DNA of 35,153 nucleotides from the NCBI GenBank assembly GCA_024280415.1, contig JAJRQE010000060.1:1-35153 (forward strand), read 5' to 3'. The stretch's first letter is position 1, and each line of letters opens with the position of its first letter. Shown here piece by piece: positions 19,231 through 29,486 of this stretch. Made by a program: the position numbers and the translations under genes. This DNA comes from Spirochaetota bacterium (GTDB lineage Bacteria > Spirochaetota > Spirochaetia > B11-G9). The notes beneath the pieces were generated by a model, which worked only from the letters and a program-made list of their open reading frames with translations, had not been told where the DNA came from and ran no database searches.

Positions 19231-20238
19231 ATGGTTCAAAAATTTAAATCTATCCTAAAAGAAAAGCACCATTTCTCCTGGTACATCGGGATTGCCGTAT
19301 TTTTCCTGGTAATTATTGTCACATTATTCCTTATACTTTCAGCCTCAAAGCAGATCGATTATTCATGGCAATGGTATAGAGTTCCTGCAAGATTTTTTAC
19401 CAATGAAGTAATAAAATCAGATACCAGGGGTGAAATTGATTCAATTACCATAGAGGGAACTACCGCAGTTATTGAGGTAAAGACAGAAGATGGAATAGAA
19501 ACATTCAGGGTTCCTGAAAATGAGCTCCTACTCAAAAGGGGTGACTTTGTAGCCCCTGGCACTATACTTGCAGAATCAAAAAAACTAAAACCAGGGATCC
19601 TCCTGCAGGGTCTTGGTCTGACACTCATGATTAGTCTTTACTCTTCTGTTTTTGGAATAATAATTGGTTTATTTGGTGGTCTTGCAAGAATTTCAAAAAA
19701 TCCTGGACTTAAGTGGCTTTCAACAATTTATGTGGAAATAATCAGAGGATCTCCTCTGCTTGTACAAATCCTTATTTGGTATTTTGTAATTGGAACACTG
19801 GTAAATGACAATCTTTCAATGATGGGGATGTCGAAAATACCTCCTGTGGGCTGGGGAATAATTTCTTTAAGTATTTTTGCTGGTGCTTATGTAACTGAGA
19901 TTATTCGCGGAGGTATAGAGTCCATACCAAAGGGTCAGATGGAAGCAGCCCGTTCCAGCGGGATGTCTTATCTCCAGGCTATGGTTCATATCATTCTCCC
20001 TCAGGCATTCAGAATTTCAATGCCCGCATTAACAGGTCAGTTCATAAGTCTGATAAAGGACTCATCCTTATTGGGAATAATATCACTCAGAGAACTTACA
20101 AAGGCGAGCAGGGAGATAGTCTCGAGTACAATGATGACATTCGAATTCTTTCTTATCCTCGCAGCCCTGTATCTGGTAATAACTTTTCCCCTATCTATGT
20201 TCGTAAAACATCTTGAACAGAAGGCTAAGATCAAATGA
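19231..20238 (+). CDS. Polar amino-acid ABC transporter permease with extra soluble domain between TM1 and TM2
   Basis: HisM/GlnP-type '[17 protein letters not shown]' and '[29 protein letters not shown]' EAA loop. Confidence 0.94.
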   Translation: MVQKFKSILKEKHHFSWYIGIAVFFLVIIVTLFLILSASKQIDYSWQWYRVPARFFTNEVIKSDTRGEIDSITIEGTTAVIEVKTEDGIETFRVPENELLLKRGDFVAPGTILAESKKLKPGILLQGLGLTLMISLYSSVFGIIIGLFGGLARISKNPGLKWLSTIYVEIIRGSPLLVQILIWYFVIGTLVNDNLSMMGMSKIPPVGWGIISLSIFAGAYVTEIIRGGIESIPKGQMEAARSSGMSYLQAMVHIILPQAFRISMPALTGQFISLIKDSSLLGIISLRELTKASREIVSSTMMTFEFFLILAALYLVITFPLSMFVKHLEQKAKIK

Positions 20239-20966
20239 TAAAAGCAGAACACCTATATAAAACATTTCACACCCCCCATGATGTCCATGCTCTTGTGGAT
20301 GTCTCCGCAGAGATAAAGGCAGGGGAAGTTGTGGTAGTAATTGGTCCCTCAGGATCCGGTAAAAGCACATTTCTCAGATCACTTAACTGTCTTGAAGAGA
20401 TAGATTCCGGACATATTGAAATTGATGGTATTGAAGTAAGACATAAAAGAACAAATATCAATAAAATAAGGGAGGAGGTTGGAATGGTATTCCAATCCTT
20501 TAATCTCTATCCCCATAAAACGGTACTTCAGAATGTAACAATTGCTCAGGAGAAAGTAAGGAAGCGCTCTAAAAAAGAAGCAGAAAAAATCGGACTGGCA
20601 CTTCTGGAAAAAGTTGGTATTGCAGATAAGGTAAATGCATATCCTGAGAATCTTTCAGGAGGACAGATGCAGAGAGTTGCAATCGCCAGATCTCTTGCCA
20701 TGAATCCAAAGATAATGCTTTTTGATGAACCAACTTCTGCTCTGGATCCTGAAATGATAGGTGAAGTTCTTGAGGTAATGAAAACTCTGGCAAAAGAAGG
20801 AATGACCATGGTTGTCGTTACTCATGAAATGGGTTTTGCAAGAGAGGTTGCCGACAGGGTAATTTTTATGGACTTTGGTAAAATTGTAGAAGTGGGTACC
20901 CCTGAGCATTTTTTTACAAATCCCACCCACGAGAGAACAAAACTTTTTCTTAGCCAGATTCTATAA
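20235..20966 (+). CDS. glnQ: Polar amino-acid ABC transporter ATP-binding protein
   Basis: Walker [10 protein letters not shown], '[35 protein letters not shown]'; overlaps permease stop by 4 nt. Confidence 0.96.
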   Translation: MIKAEHLYKTFHTPHDVHALVDVSAEIKAGEVVVVIGPSGSGKSTFLRSLNCLEEIDSGHIEIDGIEVRHKRTNINKIREEVGMVFQSFNLYPHKTVLQNVTIAQEKVRKRSKKEAEKIGLALLEKVGIADKVNAYPENLSGGQMQRVAIARSLAMNPKIMLFDEPTSALDPEMIGEVLEVMKTLAKEGMTMVVVTHEMGFAREVADRVIFMDFGKIVEVGTPEHFFTNPTHERTKLFLSQIL

Positions 20967-20969
20967 AAA

Positions 20970-21024
20970 GGAGAAAGGGAAATTAAAGATCTCTCAATTT
21001 CTTTTATTCTCCCTTCTCCTAGTT
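20970..21024. terminator. Imperfect inverted repeat between convergent glnQ and proW (likely bidirectional terminator)
   Basis: AGGAGAAAGGGAAAT ... TTCTCCCTTCTCCT can pair with one bulge. Confidence 0.6.
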
Positions 21025-21042
21025 TCTATTAGCCTGTAGCTG

Positions 21043-21885
21043 CTATTTCTTCTGTGAAAAAGAATAGGTAATTCTATCGACAATAATAGCAAGAAAAACT
21101 ATGGACAAACCGGCCTGGAACCCTCTGCCAACTTCTATTCTGTTTATGGCAAGAAGAACTTCCATTCCAAGACCTTTGGCACCTATCATAGATCCTATAA
21201 CAACCATTGAAAGAGCCATCATGGTAGTCTGATTTATTCCAACCATTATAGATGGCTTTGCAAGAGGCAACTGAACATCAAACAAGACTTGTTTTTTAGT
21301 TGCACCAAAAGCCTTTGCTGCTTCAAGAGCCTCTTTATCAACAGTCCTTATACCTACATTAGTCAGGCGGATCACAGGCGGAACAGCGTAAATAATTGTA
21401 GCGAACATCGCAGGAACTTTACCCATTCCAAAAAACATCAGAGCAGGAATAAGATATACGAAACTCGGCATAGTCTGCATTCCGTCAAGAAGAGGTTTTA
21501 GGATAATTTCCATTTTATCATTCCTGGCCATACCTATGCCAAGAGGCAGCCCAATGAGAAGGGAAAAGAAAACTGAGGCAATTACAAGGCTCAGGGTTCT
21601 CATTGCAAGTTCCCAGTATCCAAAACTGCCTATAAGAATCATGAAAATCATAAAAACAATCCCGGTCCTCATCTTTCCCACAAGCTTCCATCCGGCAAGA
21701 CCTACCAGAAGGATTATTACAAACCAGGGAAGATTCAGAAAAATCTGCTCGATACCAACAACAACATTAAGAATAATAAATCCAACAACATCAAAAAATC
21801 CACCCAAATGAGTCAGAAGCCAGGACATGGCATTATCAACCCATTCAGCTAATGGCAACCCGTCCATTTCAGGAAAATCAAGCAT
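21043..21885 (-). CDS. proW: Glycine betaine/proline ABC transporter permease
   Basis: 'GIGMARNDKMEIILKPLLDGMQTMPSFVYLIPALMFFGMGKVPAMFATIIYAVPPVIRLTNVGIR'. Internal ATG at 21885 with GGAG SD is preferred over the ORF-track start inside proV. Confidence 0.95.
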   Translation of the reverse strand: MLDFPEMDGLPLAEWVDNAMSWLLTHLGGFFDVVGFIILNVVVGIEQIFLNLPWFVIILLVGLAGWKLVGKMRTGIVFMIFMILIGSFGYWELAMRTLSLVIASVFFSLLIGLPLGIGMARNDKMEIILKPLLDGMQTMPSFVYLIPALMFFGMGKVPAMFATIIYAVPPVIRLTNVGIRTVDKEALEAAKAFGATKKQVLFDVQLPLAKPSIMVGINQTTMMALSMVVIGSMIGAKGLGMEVLLAINRIEVGRGFQAGLSIVFLAIIVDRITYSFSQKK

Positions 21886-23143
21886 TCTCTTCTCCTTCAC
21901 TAACCGAGATAGATTCGAAAATCTGGTCTGTTGTAACAACCCCCAGAAACCTGTTATCAGAATCAACCACAGGGATTGGATATGGATTTTCCGAAACAAT
22001 GGGAAAAAGATCTTCAAGAATTGTATCAGGAGATACTGTTGTAATTTTCCTGATAGCAGACTCCGGAATTACTGGAGGTTTATCCACAGAGCTTATTAGT
22101 TTTAAAAGTGTTTCCATTTTTGTCACACCTAAAAGCTGATGAAATTTATTAAGTACAAATGCTGACTTTCGATTATTAGCATTAAGATGTGTCAAAGCCG
22201 TTTTTGGCCCTTCCCAGGCATACAGAAGAACTTTTACGTTTTCCATTATACTCCCGGCAGTAAGAACTTTTGAAGGAGAGGCATCTCTGACAAATTCCTT
22301 AACATAGTCATCAGCAGGATTAGTCACAATATCTTCAGGACTACCAATCTGAACGACTTCTCCATCACGCATTATTGCAATCCTGTCACCAAGTTTTAAG
22401 GCCTCATGAAGATCATGAGTAACAAAAATTATTGTTTTTTTCAGTTTATCCTGCAGCTCAACCAGTTCATCCTGCATCTGTCTTCTTATCAGAGGATCCA
22501 GACCGCTAAAAGGTTCATCCATTAACAGAATCTCAGGATCATTTGCAAGTGCACGAGCCAGACCCACACGCTGCTGCATTCCCCCGCTCAATGATCCCGG
22601 ATAATAATCCTCCCAGCCCCTGAGCCCAACTGTTTCCAGAATTGGCATTGCTCTGGCATACCTTTCGTCTTTTGGCAGTCCCTTGATCTTCAGACCATAA
22701 GCCGCATTGTCAAGCACAGTCATGTGAGGAAGAAGACCATAATGCTGAAATACCATCCCAAAGGTATCCCGTCTAAACTGGATCAGCTGTTCATTATTTA
22801 GTTTTGTTATATCTCTGCCATTTATCATTATGGAACCTGATGTAGGATTAACAAGGCGTATCAGGTTTCGGATCATTGTGGATTTACCACTTCCGGATAA
22901 ACCCATAAGGATATAGAATTCCCCTTTTTTAATTTCCAGATTGATATTCCTCATTCCAAGTATACATCCGGTTTTTTTCTGGATAATTTCCTTTTTCATA
23001 TTCTTAAAAGGACCTTTCAAAATCCTCTTAGGATCCCTTCCAAAAATTTTCCAAAGATCCCTAATAACAATCTGCGGTGTTTCTTCACTATCGGGAAGGG
23101 TTCCTAAGAACCCATTCCCAAGTTTTGCTTCTGATATTTCCAT
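21878..23143 (-). CDS. proV: Glycine betaine/proline ABC transporter ATP-binding protein with CBS region
   Basis: Walker A 'GLSGSGKST', 'LSGGMQQRVGLARALANDPEILLMDEPFSGLDP', C-terminal CBS-like segment. Confidence 0.95.
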   Translation of the reverse strand: MEISEAKLGNGFLGTLPDSEETPQIVIRDLWKIFGRDPKRILKGPFKNMKKEIIQKKTGCILGMRNINLEIKKGEFYILMGLSGSGKSTMIRNLIRLVNPTSGSIMINGRDITKLNNEQLIQFRRDTFGMVFQHYGLLPHMTVLDNAAYGLKIKGLPKDERYARAMPILETVGLRGWEDYYPGSLSGGMQQRVGLARALANDPEILLMDEPFSGLDPLIRRQMQDELVELQDKLKKTIIFVTHDLHEALKLGDRIAIMRDGEVVQIGSPEDIVTNPADDYVKEFVRDASPSKVLTAGSIMENVKVLLYAWEGPKTALTHLNANNRKSAFVLNKFHQLLGVTKMETLLKLISSVDKPPVIPESAIRKITTVSPDTILEDLFPIVSENPYPIPVVDSDNRFLGVVTTDQIFESISVSEGEENA

Positions 23144-23146
23144 TTA

Positions 23147-24091
23147 CTACAGCGCAGCCCTAACTTTATCTGCCACTTCAGGGCTAACCCATTTGGTCCA
23201 GACATCTTCCTTGTTTTTCAAAAACCATTCAGCTGTTTCCTCTGCGTCCCATCCATTTTCATCCATTATTGCCAGAAACTCATTGTTATCAGCTACTGAA
23301 GTAGAGTATTTCTTAAGGAATTCAACAACCCCAGGAGCTTTTACGAGCATGGACTTATTTACAAGAATATTAACTTCTGCAGGATCGTATTCACTCCCCT
23401 TCAAACGAACCATATCAAGCTTTCCCAGAATAGCTGTAGGAGCCCAGTAGTAACCCACCCAGGCTTCCTTTTTCGCGTACGCACCTACCATGGTGGCCGC
23501 TAAAGCAGCATTTGAACCTGCAATACCCAAATTAAAACTTTCCTTAAGGTTATTGTCAGCAAAGATTTTCTCAGAGATCATCATCTGGGACCAACCTGCA
23601 ACTCCACCATAAACAAGACCCTTGCTTCGATCTTCAGGATCAGTAAAAAGTCCTGCATACTCCGGCAGATCTGAAACACTTTTCAGGTTAGGAGCTTTTG
23701 CATCCGATCCTTCTACAAGATATCGTGGAACCCACCAGCCCTGAGGAGCATCGGGCATATTTTTCCCAAGATCCACCATTTCGCCCGAATCTATTCCTTT
23801 ACGATAGACCTCTGGAAAATTAGAATGCCATGATTCCATGTCCACATCTATGTCGCCCTGGATAATCCCGTTTATAATCGGAAGAGTATCTCCAGGCATG
23901 AAGTCTGTTTTAAATCCACCAATTCCATTTTCAATAATAAAAGCAGCGATTCTATTATGAACCTGTACACTATCCCAGGAAACATCACCAAAGACAATAG
24001 TGGGTTCATCGCCATCCTGCTGCCCTGCTGCTGTAAGCACCATGGGTAAAAAGAGTATCAGAATCATAGGTAATAAAAGTAATTTTTTCAT
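23147..24091 (-). CDS. proX: Glycine betaine ABC transporter substrate-binding protein
   Basis: Signal peptide plus 'DVDMESWHSNF' and 'KEAWVGYYWAPTAILGKLDMVRL' typical of OpuAC/ProX; ATG 24091 preceded by GGAGGAAA. Confidence 0.93.
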   Translation of the reverse strand: MKKLLLLPMILILFLPMVLTAAGQQDGDEPTIVFGDVSWDSVQVHNRIAAFIIENGIGGFKTDFMPGDTLPIINGIIQGDIDVDMESWHSNFPEVYRKGIDSGEMVDLGKNMPDAPQGWWVPRYLVEGSDAKAPNLKSVSDLPEYAGLFTDPEDRSKGLVYGGVAGWSQMMISEKIFADNNLKESFNLGIAGSNAALAATMVGAYAKKEAWVGYYWAPTAILGKLDMVRLKGSEYDPAEVNILVNKSMLVKAPGVVEFLKKYSTSVADNNEFLAIMDENGWDAEETAEWFLKNKEDVWTKWVSPEVADKVRAAL

Positions 24092-24342
24092 ATTTTCCTC
24101 CATATTTACTTAGCATACTAACTATATATCTATCCAAAGTCAAGCCACCATTTATTATAACACCAGTATCTAAATAATTATTTAAGCTATAATAGATCCC
24201 AGCCAAGCTGATAGCCTAAAATAGAAATTTTCTCATTAATTTACTTTCAACACTAATACTTTGCACTCTAAGTAAAAATACCCTATACAAACAAAGATTA
24301 TTAGTGCTATTTTAAATAAGAATATACTTTACTGGGGCCATA

Positions 24343-24870
24343 ATGAATAATCAGGATTCTTCGGAAGAAGTCATTGCTGCAATCCGAAAGATAATAAGAG
24401 CAATTGATCTTCAATCTAAAAAGCTGACAAAGCGCTATGGTCTGACAGGGCCACAGCTCATCGTCTTAAAGGAAATTAATAAATTCCCGGAAAAAAAGCT
24501 TTCGGAAATTGCCCGACAGGTAAGCCTTTCCCAGGCAACTGTCACGAGTATTCTGGATAGACTGGAGCAGCAGGGATTTGCGGAAAGACACCGAACAAGC
24601 AGCGATAAAAGAAAGGTACATATTACTTTAAAAGATAAAGCATTGGAAATACTCAAGACTCGCCCTTCCCTATTCCAGGAAGAGTTCTCTGATAGGTTTG
24701 AACAGCTTGCCGACTGGGAAAAATCAATGATACTGGCATCCCTCCAAAGGCTTGCAGTGATGCTTAATGCTGAAAATATTCAATCACCACCGGTTCTGAC
24801 CAGCGGACCTCTGGCTGCGACATCACAGGAGGTTGACCGCTACCTGAACGAGGAGAAGAGTCAATCCTGA
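24343..24870 (+). CDS. MarR-family transcriptional regulator
   Basis: 'KKLSEIARQVSLSQATVTSILDRLEQQGFAERHRTSSDKRKVHITLKDKA' wHTH; divergent from proXVW. Confidence 0.93.
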   Translation: MNNQDSSEEVIAAIRKIIRAIDLQSKKLTKRYGLTGPQLIVLKEINKFPEKKLSEIARQVSLSQATVTSILDRLEQQGFAERHRTSSDKRKVHITLKDKALEILKTRPSLFQEEFSDRFEQLADWEKSMILASLQRLAVMLNAENIQSPPVLTSGPLAATSQEVDRYLNEEKSQS

Positions 24871-24895
24871 ATCTATAAAATGGAGACCCATTCTC

Positions 24896-26077
24896 CTATA
24901 ACTCTGCCATTTGCTCCTTAAGCTTAAGGGCAGCCAGAGCATATCCCCCGTCTGCAGAATCCACAAAGTGAACTTCTTCGCCGGTACCCCTATGGATAAG
25001 GCAGGTAAGAATAGCACGGTCAGAAACATGAAGTCCAAAATTTAAAAAACCCTTATCATATAATTTACTGAGATAGGCTTCAAATTTTTCTCTCTGATAC
25101 TTTGAGCAGGACACAACCATTTTAAGTGATCCGTCAAATTTACGAAAATCTGAATTTATAATATTATCCTGCTTTATATCTTTAAAATTCTTTTTATTTA
25201 TTTTAAGAGGGATATGAAAAAATATGATCATTTTAACAAAAATTATTTCAAAATTAATTCTCATTTTATTAAAAGAGTATAAAAATCCGGATGTTTGTTT
25301 TGAAAATATTCTGGCCTCTCTAAAAGACTGAGCAACAGAAGAAGACTGATTATCCATGGTAAGAGGATGATAGTCAGATTCATGACCAAAATTTTCATCG
25401 ATCGACTTTAGAATATTATTAAATATTTTTGATTTTTCTCTGCTAAACTCTTCCCTTACCTTAATTATAAAGGAAATAGTCTCTCCCCTTGCACTTGGAA
25501 TATCCTTCCATCTGCAGGTAAACCCGGTAAAATCAGCTTTATTCTTTGCAGGAAGATCCTTTCTCAGTCTAAAGGGATTATAAGTTTTGTCATCTTTTAT
25601 CAGTTTTTCAGCTATATCAATACCCCTACCTGTAATTATAGCCTGAATATATCTGTCGGAAACTCTCAATTTCGCAATAAAAAGCTTGTACCCCTTCCGG
25701 TATATTGTGGAGACAGGAACAACCCCTAACCGTAGTTTCAGATCAAATAGATTATGAACAAGCTTCCTTGTATCTACCAAAACATCCTCTACATCTGCCA
25801 GAATATCTCCGGGAATCAGAAAGGTCATCCCGTCTCCCCCAAAAACAAAAGGGAAATTCATATCCTTTTTAATATTGGATATTGCCATGGCAACAAGGCT
25901 TCCTGCTGTATTTACATCTTTATACTTACCATTGGCAATAGCAGAGGTTGAGTTAATTATATCTGTGATAATAATGTACCAGTCCGGAGGAGGTTTATAG
26001 TAGTAATCGTAATTAAAAAGAGACTTAAAGTCCGGAATAAAAGGAATATCATCGTAGGAATAAATTTCTTCGTTCAT
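24896..26077 (-). CDS. DUF3095-like protein with nucleotide-cyclase-like fold
   Basis: 'PPPDWYIIITDIINSTSAIANGKYKDVNTAGS' and 'FPFVFGGDGMTFLIP'; recalled DUF3095 family pattern, keeps two Asp positions resembling the class III cyclase metal ligands. Confidence 0.75.
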   Translation of the reverse strand: MNEEIYSYDDIPFIPDFKSLFNYDYYYKPPPDWYIIITDIINSTSAIANGKYKDVNTAGSLVAMAISNIKKDMNFPFVFGGDGMTFLIPGDILADVEDVLVDTRKLVHNLFDLKLRLGVVPVSTIYRKGYKLFIAKLRVSDRYIQAIITGRGIDIAEKLIKDDKTYNPFRLRKDLPAKNKADFTGFTCRWKDIPSARGETISFIIKVREEFSREKSKIFNNILKSIDENFGHESDYHPLTMDNQSSSVAQSFREARIFSKQTSGFLYSFNKMRINFEIIFVKMIIFFHIPLKINKKNFKDIKQDNIINSDFRKFDGSLKMVVSCSKYQREKFEAYLSKLYDKGFLNFGLHVSDRAILTCLIHRGTGEEVHFVDSADGGYALAALKLKEQMAEL

Positions 26078-26079
26078 AT

Positions 26080-27390
26080 TTATACTATCGGTACAATAAT
26101 TGTAAATGTAGTTTCTTTTTTTAATTCAGAAACTGCAGAGATCTCCCATCCATGAGATTTTATTACTGCTGCAACATTTGCAAGCCCCAGTCCGAAACCT
26201 TCATCATTACGCCCCTTTAAACCCCGGTAGAATGGTTCAAAGATTCGGAAAAGATCGTCCCTTTCTATTCCCTCTCCCCTGTTCACAACAGAAAGGAGAA
26301 TCCCTTCTCCTTTTCTAACAGCAGTAAACGTGACAACAGAATCCGGGTATGAATATCTGTATGCATTATGAAGAAGATTTTCAAAACTTCTTACTACAAG
26401 CTCACGATCCATAATTACCTTAATATCATAGGGAATATCCAGCTCATACTCAAAAGTATGTTTATAGAGGGATGCTTCAAGTTTAAAGGATTCCAGAAGA
26501 TCCCTTAGAAAAGTTCTGAACATAACGGGTTCAAAAGTTTCCTTCCAGTCTCTGGTCTCCAGCTTTACAAAATGGATCAGCTGGGAAATTCGACTGGAGA
26601 GCAGATTTGTCTTTGACCGGATTATCTCCATATATTTATTAAGAGTCTCCTTATCTTCTGCATAACCCGCAAGAACTGCATCCGCATAACCGCTTATTGA
26701 TGTAAGAGGTGTTTTAAGGTCATGGGAAACACTCATAAAAAACCTTGCCCGTCTGTCGTACTCATCCTTAACTTTACGCCGCATTATATCAAAAGAGCGT
26801 GCAAGGGAAGCAATGGAATCATTTCCTTTGGTTTTTAATTCAAATTCGAAATCACCTTCTGCAACCTTCCTGGTTGCTTCTTCGATTCTTTTGAGAGAAA
26901 TATTTATTGATCTGATGAGAATAAGAGATAGGAGTGTAATTACTGAATAGAGAATAAAGGTAAATATAAAAGGAAGAGGTTTATTCCTGAATATTGAATA
27001 TTTATCAATTAAAGGGCGATTAATTATCAGAACAGATCCGTTACCATTCTTATATGTTACAGTTAATGCTTCCAGTGTAACTTTTGGTATATTACCGTTC
27101 TTATTCCTCGCTATAAAATCTGTAAATATTTCGTTTCTTTTTTGGCTATCTCCATCAAGTATCCGTGCATTCATCTCGGGAGGAAGATCCTTAACAAAGG
27201 TTGCAAACTCATTCGGATCAACCTCATTATCTATAAGTTCATACAGCTGGTAGTATCGGGCAAGTTGTTCATGGGTGGCCTTCAAATTTTCTATACTGCC
27301 AAAAGACAACCATACCGTCAGCATAATCAAAGCATTTGGAATTATAAATGTACCTATAATAAGGAGCAGGAATCGAATTTTAAGATTCAC
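26080..27390 (-). CDS. Sensor histidine kinase (HAMP, HisKA)
   Basis: 'MSVSHDLKTPLTSISGYADAVL' H-box, 'NLLHNAYRYS' N-box, 'GFGLGLANV'; overlaps the upstream response regulator gene by 11 nt. Confidence 0.95.
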   Translation of the reverse strand: MNLKIRFLLLIIGTFIIPNALIMLTVWLSFGSIENLKATHEQLARYYQLYELIDNEVDPNEFATFVKDLPPEMNARILDGDSQKRNEIFTDFIARNKNGNIPKVTLEALTVTYKNGNGSVLIINRPLIDKYSIFRNKPLPFIFTFILYSVITLLSLILIRSINISLKRIEEATRKVAEGDFEFELKTKGNDSIASLARSFDIMRRKVKDEYDRRARFFMSVSHDLKTPLTSISGYADAVLAGYAEDKETLNKYMEIIRSKTNLLSSRISQLIHFVKLETRDWKETFEPVMFRTFLRDLLESFKLEASLYKHTFEYELDIPYDIKVIMDRELVVRSFENLLHNAYRYSYPDSVVTFTAVRKGEGILLSVVNRGEGIERDDLFRIFEPFYRGLKGRNDEGFGLGLANVAAVIKSHGWEISAVSELKKETTFTIIVPIV

Positions 27391-28084
27391 CCTTTAATTT
27401 CCTTTTATCAAAAAGATAACCACGACCGTGAATGGTTAGAATATATTCAGGCAAGGCAGGGGAATTCTCAATTTTTTTCCTTATCCGCTGAATATAAACA
27501 CCCACTGTTGTTATATCCCCATACTCCTGCCCCCAGACAGTCCTGTATATCTCATCGGGAGTAAAAGCTGTACCAGGATTCTGAACAAGAAAGCGAAGAA
27601 CCTCAAACTCCTTAGTAGAAAGAAGTATCCGGTTACTGTTTTTCTCAAGATAGTACCCTTCCGGAGAGAGAGAAAACGGCCCGAATGCTATTGAGTCGGG
27701 GATAAAATTATCACGACCTGACAAAGATCTTCTTAGAATGGCTCTTATTTTTGCAACCAGAACCTTAGGAGAAAAGGGTTTATTTACAAACTCATCCGCT
27801 CCCAGGCCAAGACCAAGAACAATATCCTCATCCCCTTCTCTTGCAGATAAAATCAGAACAGGTATGTCTGACTTCTGCCTCAAATCCTGAAGAAACTCAA
27901 ATCCATCCATTCCGGGTAGGTTTATATCCAGAGTAATAAGATCGTATGAACCTTCAGCCATAGATTCAAATCCGGCCTCTGCACTAACAGCAATATCTGA
28001 GTCAATACCATCCTTTGAAAGGTAGAGCTGAACCAGCTCACCAAGTTCCGGCTCATCCTCTATTATTAATACCCTGGCTTTCAT
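27380..28084 (-). CDS. OmpR-family response regulator
   Basis: Receiver 'VLIIEDEPELGELVQLYL...LITLDINLPGMDG...NKPF' and winged-helix C-terminal domain. Confidence 0.96.
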   Translation of the reverse strand: MKARVLIIEDEPELGELVQLYLSKDGIDSDIAVSAEAGFESMAEGSYDLITLDINLPGMDGFEFLQDLRQKSDIPVLILSAREGDEDIVLGLGLGADEFVNKPFSPKVLVAKIRAILRRSLSGRDNFIPDSIAFGPFSLSPEGYYLEKNSNRILLSTKEFEVLRFLVQNPGTAFTPDEIYRTVWGQEYGDITTVGVYIQRIRKKIENSPALPEYILTIHGRGYLFDKRKLKGES

Positions 28085-28085
28085 T

Positions 28086-29480
28086 CTAGAAACTTGTTCC
28101 CCCTATGGATACTCCAAGACTAACAGAAGCCGTGCTTCCCTGTACAGAATATTCTTCCCCTGGATCTCCAAATATTCTTGGGGCACTCAATGTAATATCT
28201 ATATTATCCATACCGCTCCAGGAGAAGGAAGGTTTAATCATACCTGATAAAGAGGAAAAATTCTCGATAAAAAATAATGACAGTGAAAAGTCACTTCCCC
28301 ACATATCCCGCCAGCTCACACTTCCTGCCCCGTAGTGACGGCCATTTTCAAGGAGGTCAGAAGAGGATATTACTCCTGAACCCAGAAGAGAACCCAGTTC
28401 CTGCAAAGTATAAGGATCATCGTATCCCTCCCCATTGTAGTAGTACTGTCCGGAAAAACTAAAATTATAGTTTGCGAAATCATCACTCCATGAATAACCT
28501 GCACCAATGGTTCCCTTAAAAAATATTTTATCATTATATGAAACTGCAGTAACACCCCCATTATCTATGACAAAGGTTTTATCAGAACCATACGAAAGGT
28601 AACCCTCTCCATATAACGAAACATCTCCAATTGCAGAGCTTATGGTTGCCATTGCATCTGGAGCATGATTGTACTGGTAGTAAGCCCCAAATGCGATCTC
28701 ACTGTTTCCAATTACAAATTCCACCTTTGGAGCAAAAGCAATATCCGAATAACTATCTGCCTCTACTGGAATAATTGTATATAAATAGAAATTATTCAGC
28801 ATAAACGGATAGTTGACTTTTACAGCAACAGGGCCGTCAAGATCTGCATCAGGATCTTCCGGATCTATTCTGCTTAAAGAAAGAAGATCCCCGGGGCTGA
28901 AAAAACGCCCCACTCCCCAGTTAACAGACTGCTTTCCTGCCCGGAAAAACAATTTTTGATTCCAGTTAAAATCGGCAAAAAGTTCTGTAATGGTAATAAT
29001 ATCTTCAAATTTTCTCTCCTCTGTACCTGATGTAGTATAAAAAGGAGAAGTTACAATGGCTTTTCCAAATACTCTCGAATCTGCATCCGGTCTTGCATCC
29101 ATAAACAGAGTTACTCCCAGGTTCAGGGACAAATTGTCACTTATTGAACTTCCTCCTAAATTTTCAGGATCAATACCGGTCCAGGAGGAATTAACATCAA
29201 AATAGAAACTGCCTCCCAGCTCAACACCTGAATTATTTGTAAGGAGAAGGGAACTAAGATCCTCCATATTCTCATCTGCAACATTTTCAACAAGAGATAG
29301 ATCCCCTGAAAGTAAATCAGCCTCATCAGAGCCGAAAAGAGACTCCTCATCTGTTTTCAGCTCTACAATTTTTTCACCAAAGAGGGAATCCTCATCGGTA
29401 ACAATTTCCTGTCCAAAAATTCTGGCTGTTAAAAGTATAACCAGGCTAATTATAAATACTGTCAGTTTTTCATTTTTCAT
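28086..29480 (-). CDS. Predicted outer-membrane beta-barrel/porin-like protein with acidic N-terminal DE(D/E)SLFG repeat
   Basis: ATG at 29480 (MKNEKLTVFIISLVILLTARIFGQ) after GGAG; signal peptide; alternating hydrophobic/aromatic strands and 'FRAGKQSVNWGVGRFFSPGDLLS', as in DUF1302/porin-like proteins. Confidence 0.8.
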   Translation of the reverse strand: MKNEKLTVFIISLVILLTARIFGQEIVTDEDSLFGEKIVELKTDEESLFGSDEADLLSGDLSLVENVADENMEDLSSLLLTNNSGVELGGSFYFDVNSSWTGIDPENLGGSSISDNLSLNLGVTLFMDARPDADSRVFGKAIVTSPFYTTSGTEERKFEDIITITELFADFNWNQKLFFRAGKQSVNWGVGRFFSPGDLLSLSRIDPEDPDADLDGPVAVKVNYPFMLNNFYLYTIIPVEADSYSDIAFAPKVEFVIGNSEIAFGAYYQYNHAPDAMATISSAIGDVSLYGEGYLSYGSDKTFVIDNGGVTAVSYNDKIFFKGTIGAGYSWSDDFANYNFSFSGQYYYNGEGYDDPYTLQELGSLLGSGVISSSDLLENGRHYGAGSVSWRDMWGSDFSLSLFFIENFSSLSGMIKPSFSWSGMDNIDITLSAPRIFGDPGEEYSVQGSTASVSLGVSIGGTSF

Positions 29481-29486
29481 ATTAAC

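Noticed and set aside
20546-20930. Overlapping antisense ORFs within glnQ
   Set aside because: Mirror of conserved ATPase coding sequence.
22941-23450. 169-aa plus-strand ORF antisense to proV/proX
   Set aside because: Opposite to two well-supported genes; no recognisable motif.
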